Assembly: GCA_028687335.1 (NCBI GenBank) | Contig: JAQUAI010000004.1 | Location: 110,170-174,169, forward strand | DNA length: 64,000 nt | Direction of reading: 5' to 3' | Origin: Gallionella sp. | Lineage (GTDB): Bacteria > Pseudomonadota > Gammaproteobacteria > Burkholderiales > Gallionellaceae | Program-made: the position numbers and the translations under genes | Part shown: piece after piece, positions 50,870-60,789 of the stretch | Layout: each line of letters starts with the position of its first letter | Position numbering within the stretch: position 1 is the first letter of the stretch | The notes under the pieces: model-generated | What the model saw: the letters and a program-made list of their open reading frames with translations, nothing else | The model's database searches: none | Told to the model about the DNA's origin: nothing

Positions 50870-50898
50870 TTGATGTCGCCGCCAGTTTCATGGATAAT
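50870..50898 (+). promoter_or_regulatory. Predicted promoter of the tRNA-Leu gene
   Basis: TTGATG (50870-50875) and GATAAT (50893-50898) are spaced by 17 bases. The bases after the -10 (GCGCGCCGC) form a GC-rich discriminator, as in stringently controlled stable-RNA promoters. The tRNA begins about 40 bases further on. Confidence 0.55.
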
Positions 50899-50940
50899 GC
50901 GCGCCGCTTCGCCGTACAACTAGGTGAAACAAGCAACGCA

Positions 50941-51027
50941 GCCGGGGTGATGGAACTGGTAGACGTGCCGGACTCAAAATCCGGTGCCAGAGATGGCGTG
51001 GGGGTTCGAGTCCCCCCCCCGGCACCA
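50941..51027 (+). tRNA. tRNA-Leu (anticodon CAA)
   Basis: This is a class II tRNA with a long variable arm. The acceptor GCCGGGG (50941-50947) pairs with CCCCGGC before A and an encoded CCA end. The anticodon stem CCGGA/TCCGG encloses CTCAAAA, giving anticodon CAA, which reads UUG. The T arm is GGGGG-TTCGAGT-CCCCC. A rho-independent terminator follows 8 bases downstream. Confidence 0.95.
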
Positions 51028-51035
51028 CACAAACT

Positions 51036-51068
51036 AAAGAGGCAGGTTTTCCTGCCTCTTTGCTTTTT
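51036..51068 (+). terminator. Terminator of tRNA-Leu
   Basis: AAAGAGGCAGG (51036-51046) and CCTGCCTCTTT (51051-51061) form an 11-base perfect stem with a TTTT loop, followed by GCTTTTT. Confidence 0.9.
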
Positions 51069-51080
51069 CTGGGACATCGC

Positions 51081-51527
51081 ATGATTTGGACACCCCATGC
51101 CACCGTCGCCGCCGTCCTCGAACAGGATGGGAAATTCCTACTGGTTGAAGAAGAAACCGCACAAGGCATTCGCTTTAACCAGCCCGCCGGACACTGGGAA
51201 GCCAATGAAACACTTGTGGCCGGTGCCGCGCGCGAAGTCTTGGAAGAATCCGCTTACGACTTCGAACCTGAATATCTTATCGGTATCTATCGCTGGCGCG
51301 CGGAAAGCTCCGATGTCACCTATCTGCGCTTCGCCTTCGGCGGCCATATTCTCGCCCACCATCCCGACCGCGCTTTGGACGACGGCATTCTGCGCGCCGT
51401 GTGGATGACACCCGATGAAATACGCGCCACACAAGCACGCCATCGCAGCCCGCTAATTTTGCGCTGCGTGGAAGACTATCTTGCTGGCAAACGCTATCCA
51501 CTGGAGATCATCACTCACTATGAGTAA
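51081..51527 (+). CDS. nudJ: NUDIX hydrolase, NudJ-type phosphatase
   Basis: This 148-residue NUDIX hydrolase has the Nudix box from [20 protein letters not shown] on (about residues 35-57). [12 protein letters not shown] and the C-terminal [22 protein letters not shown] match E. coli NudJ, which acts on thiamine-pathway pyrophosphates and nucleoside di/triphosphates. The nudJ-mnmA order is the same as in E. coli. The ATG at 51081 is chosen over an in-frame TTG at 51060 inside the tRNA terminator. Its stop overlaps the mnmA start by eight bases. Confidence 0.88.
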   Translation: MIWTPHATVAAVLEQDGKFLLVEEETAQGIRFNQPAGHWEANETLVAGAAREVLEESAYDFEPEYLIGIYRWRAESSDVTYLRFAFGGHILAHHPDRALDDGILRAVWMTPDEIRATQARHRSPLILRCVEDYLAGKRYPLEIITHYE

Positions 51528-52593
51528 ATGCGTTGTCGTTGGCATGTCCGGCGGAGTGGATTCCTCCGTCACCGCCTTACTGTTGAAACAGCAGGGATTC
51601 GAGGTTATAGGCCTGTTCATGAAGAACTGGGAAGATGACGACAACAGCGAATACTGCTCCTCACGCCAAGATTTACTGGATGCCGTGGCTGTAGCCGACA
51701 CGGTTGGCATTCCCATCGAAGCGGTTAACTTTGCGGGCGAATACAAAGACCGCGTATTCAGCTATTTTCTACGTGAATATGAAGCTGGACGTACCCCAAA
51801 CCCAGACATCCTGTGCAATTCAGAAATCAAGTTCAAAGCGTTTCTTGATCACGCCATCCGCCTCGGTGCAGATGCTATCGCTACTGGTCATTATGCAAAA
51901 GTGCGCGAACTGGATGGCACATTCCAACTGCTCAAGGCGGATGACGACAGCAAGGATCAAAGCTATTTTCTGCACCGTCTGAATCAGGCACAACTCTCGA
52001 AAGCGATGTTCCCGCTGGGCGGATTATTAAAGTCACAAGTACGCGCCATTGCAGAACAACATGGCCTACACAACCACCAGAAAAAAGACAGCACCGGCAT
52101 TTGCTTTATTGGCGAGCGTCCTTTCCGCGAATTCCTTAATCGCTACTTACCCACCAAGCCGGGCGACATGGTCACACCCGAAGGACGAGTCATGGGCGAG
52201 CATATGGGATTGGCTTTTTACACACTCGGCCAACGGCAGGGGCTTGGGATCGGCGGCGGCAAAGATGGCTCGGGGGAGCCTTGGTTTGTAGCGGGCAAGG
52301 ACATGACGCACAATCGTTTGGTCGTGGTGCAAGGGCACGATCACCCGGCTTTAGCCAACACAGAGTTGAACGCCCTAGATACCCACTGGATCAGTGGCTA
52401 CGCGCCGGATATTAGCCTCCCCTATGCGGCCAAAACCCGCTATCGTCAAGCCGACGCAGCCTGCCGCATCACCTCACTTGACGGTACTCGCAGTCACTTT
52501 ACCTTCTCACAAGCACAATGGGCAGTCACACCGGGGCAGTCCGTTGTCGTCTATGATAAAAACGTTTGTTTGGGTGGCGCGATCATCGAGTAA
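51520..52593 (+). CDS. mnmA: tRNA-specific 2-thiouridylase MnmA
   Basis: MnmA thiolates U34 of tRNA-Lys, -Glu and -Gln with sulfur relayed from IscS. The PP-loop SGGVDSS is near residues 10-16; catalytic cysteines are in [12 protein letters not shown] (near 104) and [12 protein letters not shown] (near 200). The start [12 protein letters not shown] matches the family and gives 357 residues. It overlaps nudJ, showing coupling. Confidence 0.96.
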   Translation: MSKCVVVGMSGGVDSSVTALLLKQQGFEVIGLFMKNWEDDDNSEYCSSRQDLLDAVAVADTVGIPIEAVNFAGEYKDRVFSYFLREYEAGRTPNPDILCNSEIKFKAFLDHAIRLGADAIATGHYAKVRELDGTFQLLKADDDSKDQSYFLHRLNQAQLSKAMFPLGGLLKSQVRAIAEQHGLHNHQKKDSTGICFIGERPFREFLNRYLPTKPGDMVTPEGRVMGEHMGLAFYTLGQRQGLGIGGGKDGSGEPWFVAGKDMTHNRLVVVQGHDHPALANTELNALDTHWISGYAPDISLPYAAKTRYRQADAACRITSLDGTRSHFTFSQAQWAVTPGQSVVVYDKNVCLGGAIIE

Positions 52594-52620
52594 ACACATC
52601 GGCGTTCCGGCGCGTCCGCA

Positions 52621-53085
52621 TCACTGGCAATATTTCGTAACATCCGCCTGCGTTTGCTCAATACGTTGTTGACGTTGCGCATCCGTCACGAAAGAACGCT
52701 CACCATTGGCATCAATCTCAACCATGCGCATTCCTTCTTGCAAAGTGCGCAAATTCTGTCGCGCCGAAGCACAAGCTGATGCTTGCGCATCTTTCCTAGC
52801 TTGCTCTTCAGCAGCCTTAGATTCAGCCTCCTGCTTGGCTTTCTGTGCCTTTCTCAGCTCTGCTTCCTTTTCGGCATATGTTTTGGGGGCGGCAGGCGCA
52901 CTCGCTGGGCTCAATTCAGCAGCAGGCGCAGCACTTACCGCAGAACCACGCAAGACTTTTGCCTTAACCGTCGGCGGTGGCTGATCCGAGTAATGCACAC
53001 GACCATTTGCATCAACCCATTTATTCAGTGCCGCATCAACCGGCAAGGCGAGCAGCAACAACAGGAACGGAAAGTACTTTTTCAT
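52621..53085 (-). CDS. DUF4124 domain-containing exported protein
   Basis: This 154-residue protein has a signal peptide (MKKYFPFLLLLLALPVDA) and then the DUF4124 core ALNKWVDANGRVHYSDQPP, a short domain common in beta- and gammaproteobacterial periplasmic proteins. A long charged helix rich in Ala, Lys, Glu and Gln (about 70-105) and two cysteines near the C-terminus follow. The function is unknown. It is convergent with mnmA. Confidence 0.85.
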   Translation of the reverse strand: MKKYFPFLLLLLALPVDAALNKWVDANGRVHYSDQPPPTVKAKVLRGSAVSAAPAAELSPASAPAAPKTYAEKEAELRKAQKAKQEAESKAAEEQARKDAQASACASARQNLRTLQEGMRMVEIDANGERSFVTDAQRQQRIEQTQADVTKYCQ

Positions 53086-53218
53086 GGGTTATTTCCTCGC
53101 GGGACGTAATGTTTTTTTCGTGAAACGCGCACAAGTCTAGCATATGACGTTATCATTTCACCTTATTACACAAAGAGCGCGAAGGGGTTCGCGCTCGACA
53201 ATGCGACTAGGGGGAATG

Positions 53219-53884
53219 ATGGAGATCAAAGGAGCCACATTGGCTTACCAAGTTTTCTTTGATATTGACCGAAACGCGGAAGCCGCGCTCAAAGTATTCA
53301 ATGCGTACTACCGCGCCCACAACCATTCGGGCAAGACTTATGATAATTTTCCAGACTTTTTTCTGGTGCGGCCAGAATTACTCGAGGGACGAGACATTGC
53401 CAGCCGTGCCTCAGAAAAAATGCTGCTGGAAGACTGTATTCAACGCGCCAAAGCGCGGAACGGTTATATCGGTGTCACCAAAAACCGTAATCCGAAGCTT
53501 GGCTATTATTGGATCGAATTGTCTGTCTTCCCGTTCATGCTGGGTGATCCGGTAACCGAAGAAAGCAAAGGGGAGTTTTTTCACATCCTGACTAAATTCA
53601 TCGAGTACACCAAAAACAACCCGAAAATGTACGGTGACCTGACGGCTGAAATCGATTCGGACAAGGACCTCGCCTTAATGCTGAAAGAAATCGGGCGCAT
53701 GGCCGGACGCTTGGCTGGCGTACTAGATAACTACCCTTTGGAAATGCTCGTCACCTTTAATCCGGCATGGCCCGTCGGTGAAGTAAAGAAGCTGCTGGCA
53801 TCGCTTAAAGACAATGATCAAGATTGGTGCGAAGTATTCTTTGAGTATCTGATCTACGTCATGGGGAAAAAGACCAAAGCCTGA
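53219..53884 (+). CDS. Hypothetical protein, not recognised
   Basis: This 221-residue soluble protein is predicted from a well-behaved frame with normal codon use. The start MEIKGATLAYQV is chosen because the second of two ATGs lies 4-5 bases after GGGG; the frame is open 75 bases further up. No signal peptide or membrane helix is present. Notable segments are YQVFFDIDRNAEAALKVF, HNHSGKTYDNFPDFFLVRP and LGYYWIELSVFPFMLGDP. It is lysine- and aromatic-rich with mixed alpha/beta character. I do not know a family for it. It stands alone between the DUF4124 gene and smc. Confidence 0.75.
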   Translation: MEIKGATLAYQVFFDIDRNAEAALKVFNAYYRAHNHSGKTYDNFPDFFLVRPELLEGRDIASRASEKMLLEDCIQRAKARNGYIGVTKNRNPKLGYYWIELSVFPFMLGDPVTEESKGEFFHILTKFIEYTKNNPKMYGDLTAEIDSDKDLALMLKEIGRMAGRLAGVLDNYPLEMLVTFNPAWPVGEVKKLLASLKDNDQDWCEVFFEYLIYVMGKKTKA

Positions 53885-53897
53885 GTCTCCAACTGTA

Positions 53898-53917
53898 AAG
53901 AGGGGGCACCCCCTCTT
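53898..53917. terminator. Hairpin between convergent genes before smc end
   Basis: AAGAGGGGG (53898-53906) and CCCCCTCTT (53909-53917) are exact complements with a minimal loop, in the 50 bases between two converging stop codons. It is probably a shared terminator, although T-runs are short. Confidence 0.6.
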
Positions 53918-53934
53918 CACGTAAAGCAATACCA

Positions 53935-56900
53935 TTACGCCACCACTGCTTCACCCGTCATCCGCAAGGCTTCCTCGATGTCAACCGCAACCACCTTGGA
54001 GACCCCTTTCTCCTGCATGGTGACCCCCACCAATTGCTTGGCCATTTCCATCGTAATCTTGTTGTGACTAATGAACACAAACTGGGTCTGCTGCGCCATC
54101 CGCTTAATCAGGCCGCATAAGCGCTCGGTATTGGTATCGTCAAGCGGTGCATCAACTTCATCCAGCAGACAAAACGGTGCCGGATTAAGTTGAAATAAGG
54201 AAAACACCAGCGCAATCGCCGTCAGGGCTTTTTCCCCGCCCGACAGCAAATGAATGGAACTGTTTTTCTTGCCCGGCGGCTGCGCCATAACCTGCACACC
54301 ACTATCTAAAATCTCTTCACCGGTCAGTACCAATCTAGCCTCACCGCCGCCGAATAGAATAGGGAACATTTCAGCCAAATGACTGTTAACCTGATTGTAG
54401 GTGTCCATCAGCAAGTCGCGCGATTCTTTGTCGATACGCTGAATAGCCTCTTCCAAAGTCGCCATCGCCTCGGCCAAATCCTTAGCTTGCGCATCGAGAT
54501 AAGTCTTGCGCTCGGTTGCCGCCTGCAACTCCTCCAACGCGGCCAAATTGACAGCACCCAAAGCCTCGATTTCAGCCGCAAAACGGTTCAACTCAGCCAG
54601 TAGCACATTAGGGCGATTATTACCGCTCTCCAGCAAGGGGAGCAGTGCCGGCTCATCAACACCCTGCAATTGCTCGGCCCACTGTTCATAGTGCAAGCGG
54701 GCTTCCTGCTCTTTCAGCGTCATTTCGTTGAGCTTTTCGCGCATGGGCTCCAACTTGTGCTCACACGCCAAACGCTCCTGCTCCAAGCCCTGCAACACTA
54801 CCGTGGCGTTATCCAAAATATTGCGCGCCTCGGCAAGTGCCTGCTCGCACAGCTGGCGTGTCGCCAACGCCGACTGCAATTGCTGCTGAGGCTCCTCCTG
54901 TTCGCTCACAGTCAAGTCGGTATGCAACTCGGTCAAATCCAATTCAAACTGAGCCAACGCAGCCGAGATCTGCTCGGTGTTATGGTTCAAATCGGCAATT
55001 TTGTCCGCGCAAGTTTTGGCAAAAAAGCGCGCCTCCTGCAAGCCGTGTTGCGCCTGTTGCGCGCGCGCGCGTTGGTCGCGCAACGCCGTATCCATCGTAT
55101 TCGCCGCGCGCTGTGCATCACTTACCTGCAATTGGAAGGCATCGATCTTGCCGCGCAACTCGGCAATCTGCTCAACGTCAACTTGCTGTTGCTGGCGCTC
55201 GCTCTCGCCCTGTTCGGCATTTTCCTGCAACTCAGCATCAATCTGGCTAATACGCTCACTACTACGCTCCTGCGCCTGATGCAGCTTGACGATTTGCAAC
55301 TGCAAGGCATGCAAGCGTTGCTGAGTCTCGTTGGCGGTACTGCGCAATGGCAACACGCGCGCGTCCAGCGACTGGTAATGCTGCTCTGCTTCGCCCAGTT
55401 GCAAACGCCCCTGCTCGACCGTGGCAGCCTGCTCTTCCAGTACCGCCTCCAGTTGTTCGATCTCGCGCTGGCGGGCAAGCACACCGTGCAACTGGCTGTC
55501 CGGCGCATGAAACAGCACGCTGTGCGCACCAACCAAATGCCCCTGCGGCGTGACAAACCAGCCTCCCGCTGGCAAGGCAGCGCGCTGCCGATAAGCCTGT
55601 GCCACATCAGCAACGGCATACACATGCGTCAACCAGTCGCGCACCACTGGTAGTACCTGAACATCATGGCAAACAACGTAATCCAGCAAAGGCTTCAAGC
55701 TATCAACTTGCTGAACGGGCATCGCCCCAACCTGCGCTGTTGTGAACAATGCCAATTTGGCGGGCGGCGAATCTATCCAAGTCGCGGCTTCCTGCAAAGA
55801 AGCCAGAGACACCGCATTCAAACGCTCGCGCAGCACTGCCTCAAGCGCATCATCCCAGCCACTTTCAATACGCAGCGATTGCCACAGACGCGGCAACTTA
55901 TCCAACTGGTGTGTTTGCAGCCAAGCGCTCAATTTCTGATCGTTATCCAGACGCTGTTGCAGTTGTTGCAGCGCATGCAAACGGGCTTCGGTTTGCGCCA
56001 GTGCTCGCTCATGCTGCTGTAAATCATTGCGCAACTCGCGGCGACGCTGGTCGGCTTGCGGCAACTGCGCCTGTAATTGCGCTTGTTGCTCGGTCAGTCC
56101 GGCGTGTTCAATTTCTAGCTCCACCACCTGCTCTTGCGCCATACGTAAGGCATCCAGATCGGGACGCGGCAAATTATCTTTTTCCAACAGCAGGCGTGAA
56201 CGGCGTGAATCCAGTTGCTGCAAATTGCGCTGGATATGTTCGCGGCGCGAATCGGCCAACTGCAAGCCTTGGTGTAGCTGCATCTGTTCGCGTTGTAGCG
56301 CGTTGTATTTTTCCTGCGCCGCCCGCGCAGTGTCTTCAGCCTGCGGCAGATTCTCCGCCTCAATTTCCGCCTGCTGCTCGCTTTCCACCAGCTTTACCGC
56401 TGCCGCCTCCTGCTGGCGCTGCCAATGCTCCAACAGAGAATTCAATCCCTGCCGCTGCTGCTTTTGTTGCTCAACTTGGCGCTGGGTGTTATTGATCTGC
56501 TGAGTGAGTCGCTGACGTTTATCCGCAACGTGTTTGATTTCCTGCTCGATGCGCGCAATTTCGGCGTTGGCGGCATACAAATCGCCCTGCTTCACATGCA
56601 CTGCGTCGGAAAGCTGGTAATGCCCGCTACGCATCCCTTCCAGCTTATTTTCTATCTCGCGCAAACGCGCAGTCTCAGCCTCCAATTCGGTGCGAGTTTT
56701 TTCCTGCACCTGCACACAGCGAGCGCGCTGCGTTTCAGCTTCCTGACGTTTAACCATCCAGAACAAGCGTTGCGTGGTGTCGCGCTGCGCCTCTAGCGTG
56801 CGGTATTGCTTGGCCACCTCAGCCTGCGCCCCTAGATGCTCCAACTGCTTGTCTAGCTCTTGCAAAATATCGGAAACGCGCAACAGATTGTCGCGCGTGT

Positions 56901-57465
56901 CACCCAAACGCAATTCTGTCTCGCGCCGACGGTCACGGTATTTGGAAACGCCCGCTGCTTCTTCGAGAAAAACGCGCAGCTCTTCCGGCTTCGCCTCGAT
57001 AATGCGCGAAATCATGCCTTGTTCGATAATGGCATAAGCGCGTGCACCCAGACCAGTACCCAGAAAAATGTCGGTCACATCCTTGCGCCGCACATGCTGA
57101 TTATTGATGTAGTAGCTGGAATCGCCGTCGCGCTGCAACACGCGTTTGATGGAAATTTCGGCGTAGCTAGACCACTGTCCAGCCGCTTTACCCAACGAAT
57201 TATCGAACACCAACTCGACGCTGGCGCGTGCCACCGGCTTACGTTTGCTGGAGCCATTGAAAATCACATCCTGCATGGTCTCACCGCGCAAAGCGGAGGC
57301 TTTGGATTCGCCCAGCACCCAGCGCAATGCATCAATCACATTCGATTTTCCGCAACCGTTTGGTCCGACCACCCCGACGATTTGTCCCGGCAAGGGAATA
57401 TGCGTTGGATCGACAAAGGACTTAAAACCGGCAAGTTTGATATGAGCGAGACGCAATTCGGACAC
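53935..57465 (-). CDS. smc: Chromosome segregation ATPase SMC
   Basis: This is the SMC subunit of a condensin-like complex that organises and segregates the chromosome. The N-terminal head has Walker A GPNGCGKSN at 34-42. Long Gln/Glu/Arg-rich coiled coils (about 165-500 and 670-1000) flank a hinge (about 510-665). The C-terminal head has the signature LLSGGEKALTAIALVFSLF and Walker B FCLLDEVDAPLDDTN. The 1176 residues are full length. scpA and scpB are not in the window. Several long antisense frames within it are by-products of its GC-skewed, repetitive coiled-coil sequence. Confidence 0.97.
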   Translation of the reverse strand: MSELRLAHIKLAGFKSFVDPTHIPLPGQIVGVVGPNGCGKSNVIDALRWVLGESKASALRGETMQDVIFNGSSKRKPVARASVELVFDNSLGKAAGQWSSYAEISIKRVLQRDGDSSYYINNQHVRRKDVTDIFLGTGLGARAYAIIEQGMISRIIEAKPEELRVFLEEAAGVSKYRDRRRETELRLGDTRDNLLRVSDILQELDKQLEHLGAQAEVAKQYRTLEAQRDTTQRLFWMVKRQEAETQRARCVQVQEKTRTELEAETARLREIENKLEGMRSGHYQLSDAVHVKQGDLYAANAEIARIEQEIKHVADKRQRLTQQINNTQRQVEQQKQQRQGLNSLLEHWQRQQEAAAVKLVESEQQAEIEAENLPQAEDTARAAQEKYNALQREQMQLHQGLQLADSRREHIQRNLQQLDSRRSRLLLEKDNLPRPDLDALRMAQEQVVELEIEHAGLTEQQAQLQAQLPQADQRRRELRNDLQQHERALAQTEARLHALQQLQQRLDNDQKLSAWLQTHQLDKLPRLWQSLRIESGWDDALEAVLRERLNAVSLASLQEAATWIDSPPAKLALFTTAQVGAMPVQQVDSLKPLLDYVVCHDVQVLPVVRDWLTHVYAVADVAQAYRQRAALPAGGWFVTPQGHLVGAHSVLFHAPDSQLHGVLARQREIEQLEAVLEEQAATVEQGRLQLGEAEQHYQSLDARVLPLRSTANETQQRLHALQLQIVKLHQAQERSSERISQIDAELQENAEQGESERQQQQVDVEQIAELRGKIDAFQLQVSDAQRAANTMDTALRDQRARAQQAQHGLQEARFFAKTCADKIADLNHNTEQISAALAQFELDLTELHTDLTVSEQEEPQQQLQSALATRQLCEQALAEARNILDNATVVLQGLEQERLACEHKLEPMREKLNEMTLKEQEARLHYEQWAEQLQGVDEPALLPLLESGNNRPNVLLAELNRFAAEIEALGAVNLAALEELQAATERKTYLDAQAKDLAEAMATLEEAIQRIDKESRDLLMDTYNQVNSHLAEMFPILFGGGEARLVLTGEEILDSGVQVMAQPPGKKNSSIHLLSGGEKALTAIALVFSLFQLNPAPFCLLDEVDAPLDDTNTERLCGLIKRMAQQTQFVFISHNKITMEMAKQLVGVTMQEKGVSKVVAVDIEEALRMTGEAVVA

Positions 57466-57473
57466 CGTGAAGA

Positions 57474-57479
57474 TATAAT
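57474..57479 (+). promoter_or_regulatory. -10 box (TATAAT) upstream of queF
   Basis: A perfect TATAAT lies in the spacer between divergent smc and queF, about 39 bases before the queF ATG. No good -35 was found at 16-18 bases. Confidence 0.4.
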
Positions 57480-57517
57480 GCGCGCCATTCTAACCGATGC
57501 TGACGAGCCTAGACAAA

Positions 57518-57934
57518 ATGAGCACACTACCCAATAAAACCCTGGAAACTTTCCCCAATCCCCAGTCCGCTCGTGATTACCACATCCACATGGAAATCCC
57601 AGAATTCACCTGCTTGTGCCCCAAAACCGGCCAGCCTGATTTCGCCACGCTGATTCTGGACTACATCGCCGACGAAAAATGCGTCGAACTGAAGAGCCTG
57701 AAACTTTATATGTGGTCTTTCCGCGAAGAAGGCCATTTCCATGAAGATGTCACCAACCGCATTCTTGACGACTTAGTGAACGCAACGCAACCGCGCTTCA
57801 TGCGTCTGACTGCCAAATTTTATGTACGCGGCGGCATCTTCACCAATGTCGTGGCAGAACACCGCAAAGCTGGGTGGCAACCCGCTCCCTTTGTGGAACT
57901 CAGCCGTTTTGACACGCAGTCCAACACACGTTAA
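57518..57934 (+). CDS. queF: NADPH-dependent 7-cyano-7-deazaguanine reductase QueF (type I)
   Basis: QueF reduces preQ0 to preQ1, the base that Tgt inserts into tRNA. The catalytic Cys is in [15 protein letters not shown], and the QueF motif is in [24 protein letters not shown], with the conserved Glu. The 138-residue length from [12 protein letters not shown] marks the short, single-domain type I enzyme. It is divergent from smc and convergent with the GGDEF-EAL gene. Confidence 0.95.
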   Translation: MSTLPNKTLETFPNPQSARDYHIHMEIPEFTCLCPKTGQPDFATLILDYIADEKCVELKSLKLYMWSFREEGHFHEDVTNRILDDLVNATQPRFMRLTAKFYVRGGIFTNVVAEHRKAGWQPAPFVELSRFDTQSNTR

Positions 57935-57960
57935 ACATTAGGTGCGGACGGGGCTGCGGG

Positions 57961-60786
57961 CTATTTCGGCAGCATCCGTTCATGCACCACCTGCTCGAAC
58001 TGCTCCACTGGCACGGGTCTGCTGAATAAATACCCCTGATAATTACCGCAACCACAGCGACGTAGCACCTTGAGTTGCGCCTCGGTTTCCACCCCTTCGG
58101 CAATGACATCCAACTCGAAATTCATCCCCAGATCGACCAGCGTCATGACCATCACGCTATCAGCCGCATCGCTGGTGATTTCGCGCACAAATGACTGGTC
58201 GATCTTTAGCTGATCCAAGGGCAAGCGTTTGAGGTAAGACAAGGACGAATAACCGGTACCAAAATCATCCATCGAGAACAGCACGCCAATCTCTTTCAAT
58301 GCCGACATTTTGGCGATGGTTTCATCCACATTCACCAGCACCGTACTTTCAGTCAACTCGATCTTAAGCGACAGCGGTTTAATCCCGTATTTGCGCACTG
58401 TCATCATCACCTCAGCAACAAAGCTAGGCTGTTGAAATTGCTTGGCACTGACGTTTACCGCAAACGACAAGTTGCTCATCGCCTTATCCTGCTGCCAGCG
58501 TTTAATTTGCGCACAGGCATTATTCAGCACCCAAGTTCCTATCGGAACAATCAGCCCAGACTCCTCGGCCATTGGAATAAATTCCGCCGGCGACACCAGT
58601 CCGCGCAGCGGATGTTGCCAGCGCAGCAATGCCTCGGCACCAATCGGCTTACCACTGGCGTTGACCTGCACCTGATAGAACAGGCGGAACTGATCTTGTG
58701 CCAACGCCGTATGCAGATCTGCTTCCAGTGCGGCACGCAATTCAATCGCGGTTTGCATATCCGGATCAAAGAAACGAATGGCGTTACGCCCCGCATCTTT
58801 AGCGCGATACATCGCCATATCCGTCCACTTGAGCAACTGCTCCAGCGTTTCATCATGCTCGCAGAATACGGTCACACCGATACTTGACGAACAATGGTGA
58901 ACGATAGGATCGTCCTCACCCACGCGTTTCAGCACATAGGGTTGCGACAAAGCAGTACGCACTTTTTCTGCTACCGACTCCGCTTGCACGACCGCTTCAC
59001 CCGATTTTTCCGACAAGCCGTCCAAGAGCACCACGAATTCATCGCCGCCGAGGCGAGCAGCACTATCCTGCTCACGAATACAGTGCAACAAACGGGCCGC
59101 CACTTCAACCAGCAGCATGTCGCCAACATCATGACCATGCAGATCGTTCAGCATTTTGAAATGATCCAGATCGAGGAACATCAACGCACCGTGGCGACGC
59201 ATACGTGCAGCCGAAACCAGCGACTTACCGAGTCGATCAAGCAACAGACGGCGATTGGGTAATTTGGTCAGTGCGTCATAAAAGGCCAGATCATGCATCT
59301 GCTCTTCCATCTGCCTGCGCTCGGTAATATCGTGGATGATGGAGAATGACAATGCACGTCCCTGCACTTCAAACGGGGAGGAATGCACCTCGACCGTGCG
59401 AATTGTTCCATTCGCCAGCCGGTGTGGGAACACGAAGTACCCTCGATCCTCCTGCTGCGCCTTGCCACGCTCCGCATCGATCTCCGCCTTGGACATGACG
59501 TTGATCTGATAGATCGTCATCTGCGTCATCTGCTCTATTGTGTAACCGTAGAAAGATGCTGCCGCCTGATTCGCATTCACGATCATCCCGGTATCGGGAT
59601 CGAGTAACAGCATCGGCGAGGCATGATGTTCAAACATATGCCGGAAACGCGCCTCACTTTGCTGTAACTCATGAGTGCGCAGGGTAACCTTTAATTCTAG
59701 CGATGAGTTCGCTAATCGCAGCTCCTCATCCAGCAGCTCTCGCTCATGGGTACTTTGTATCAAACGACGATTGGTACGTGCCAAATAAATAGCCGTTGCC
59801 ACCATGCCGAGTAACAGCAACAAACCGCCACTGATTAGTTCTGGTGCGTATTTTCGAGTTACATCACGCAAATCAAACTCATGTGCGCGCTCAGGATTTA
59901 CTTTTAGGCGCTCCATCATTGCTTCTACTGCCGCATAGTTTCCGGCAGGTGCAAAACCATAAAACTTACCCTTTTGGGCCACCAAGTCTTCTGGACGAAT
60001 TTGCAACAAAGCCAGTGTGACCTGCTTAACCAAGCTATCGGGCACATCAGGCATGGCCGCAATCGGCCATTCTGGATATAAATCAGTGGAGCGTTGTTGT
60101 GGAAAATGAGTCAAAGGTTGTTGATTTAATATTTTAAATTGATCAAGCCTAATTTTCCCTTCACGCGCCATGTTTTCTAAAATACCCGTGCGCACAAATC
60201 CCACATCTGCCACACCGTTAAGCACCTCCATCACTGCTTTGTCATGGGGCATTCCGGTAAAGTGAACCTGCTTTAATTCTTTAACACCCACATTTTGCTT
60301 AAATAAGACCCAGCGTTGCATCAAATAGCCTCCTAGCGATTGCTCGGCAGGCGAGGCCACAATTTTTCCACGTACATCACTCAAGGTATTAATGTCATTT
60401 CGATCCGCCCGGGCAAGAATGACACCGCCAAACTGAGTTACTGGATAACCCTCTGCCAGCGGCATCAAGGTCGCAATCGCGTACAAACTATAATCAGCAC
60501 GGATCGTGATGTAATGCTCTGGGTTAGTGAACACAAAATCGAACTCATGCCGATTCGTAGCTAGATCTAGCTCTTTATAGTAATGAACACTGATATTGAA
60601 GTGATATTCAGGTATGCGCTGATTAAGATAGTCTGCCATTGGCTGCCACTGCTGCTCTGTCTGCGCCAAAGGTCGAAACGACAATACTCCGATACTGATT
60701 TCTTTTTTTTCAGCTTGCGCGCATGTCATTGTTAAGAGCAACAACAGGGTAAGGAAAAAACGAGGAATGTGCGTAATTAAATACAT
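57961..60786 (-). CDS. PhnD-type sensor / PAS / GGDEF / EAL cyclic-di-GMP protein
   Basis: This is a 941-residue membrane signalling protein. It has a signal peptide (1-25), a periplasmic PhnD-like binding domain (about 28-305, ISIGVLSFRPLAQTEQQWQPM), a membrane helix (about 318-337), a coiled linker, PAS (about 375-495), GGDEF (about 500-665) and EAL (about 680-935). RLGGDEF is intact, with an RxxD inhibitory site five residues before it. EALLRW, the loop DDFGTGYSS and the EGVET segment suggest an active phosphodiesterase. So it may make or break c-di-GMP in response to a ligand such as an oxyanion; the ligand is unknown. It starts three bases after the next upstream gene's stop. Confidence 0.9.
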   Translation of the reverse strand: MYLITHIPRFFLTLLLLLTMTCAQAEKKEISIGVLSFRPLAQTEQQWQPMADYLNQRIPEYHFNISVHYYKELDLATNRHEFDFVFTNPEHYITIRADYSLYAIATLMPLAEGYPVTQFGGVILARADRNDINTLSDVRGKIVASPAEQSLGGYLMQRWVLFKQNVGVKELKQVHFTGMPHDKAVMEVLNGVADVGFVRTGILENMAREGKIRLDQFKILNQQPLTHFPQQRSTDLYPEWPIAAMPDVPDSLVKQVTLALLQIRPEDLVAQKGKFYGFAPAGNYAAVEAMMERLKVNPERAHEFDLRDVTRKYAPELISGGLLLLLGMVATAIYLARTNRRLIQSTHERELLDEELRLANSSLELKVTLRTHELQQSEARFRHMFEHHASPMLLLDPDTGMIVNANQAAASFYGYTIEQMTQMTIYQINVMSKAEIDAERGKAQQEDRGYFVFPHRLANGTIRTVEVHSSPFEVQGRALSFSIIHDITERRQMEEQMHDLAFYDALTKLPNRRLLLDRLGKSLVSAARMRRHGALMFLDLDHFKMLNDLHGHDVGDMLLVEVAARLLHCIREQDSAARLGGDEFVVLLDGLSEKSGEAVVQAESVAEKVRTALSQPYVLKRVGEDDPIVHHCSSSIGVTVFCEHDETLEQLLKWTDMAMYRAKDAGRNAIRFFDPDMQTAIELRAALEADLHTALAQDQFRLFYQVQVNASGKPIGAEALLRWQHPLRGLVSPAEFIPMAEESGLIVPIGTWVLNNACAQIKRWQQDKAMSNLSFAVNVSAKQFQQPSFVAEVMMTVRKYGIKPLSLKIELTESTVLVNVDETIAKMSALKEIGVLFSMDDFGTGYSSLSYLKRLPLDQLKIDQSFVREITSDAADSVMVMTLVDLGMNFELDVIAEGVETEAQLKVLRRCGCGNYQGYLFSRPVPVEQFEQVVHERMLPK

Positions 60787-60789
60787 TCT

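Noticed and set aside
54670..56503. Long plus-strand frames (up to 327 codons) opposite smc
   Set aside because: They lie entirely antisense to the SMC coiled coil, whose biased codons open the opposite frames. They have no ribosome sites or recognisable domains.
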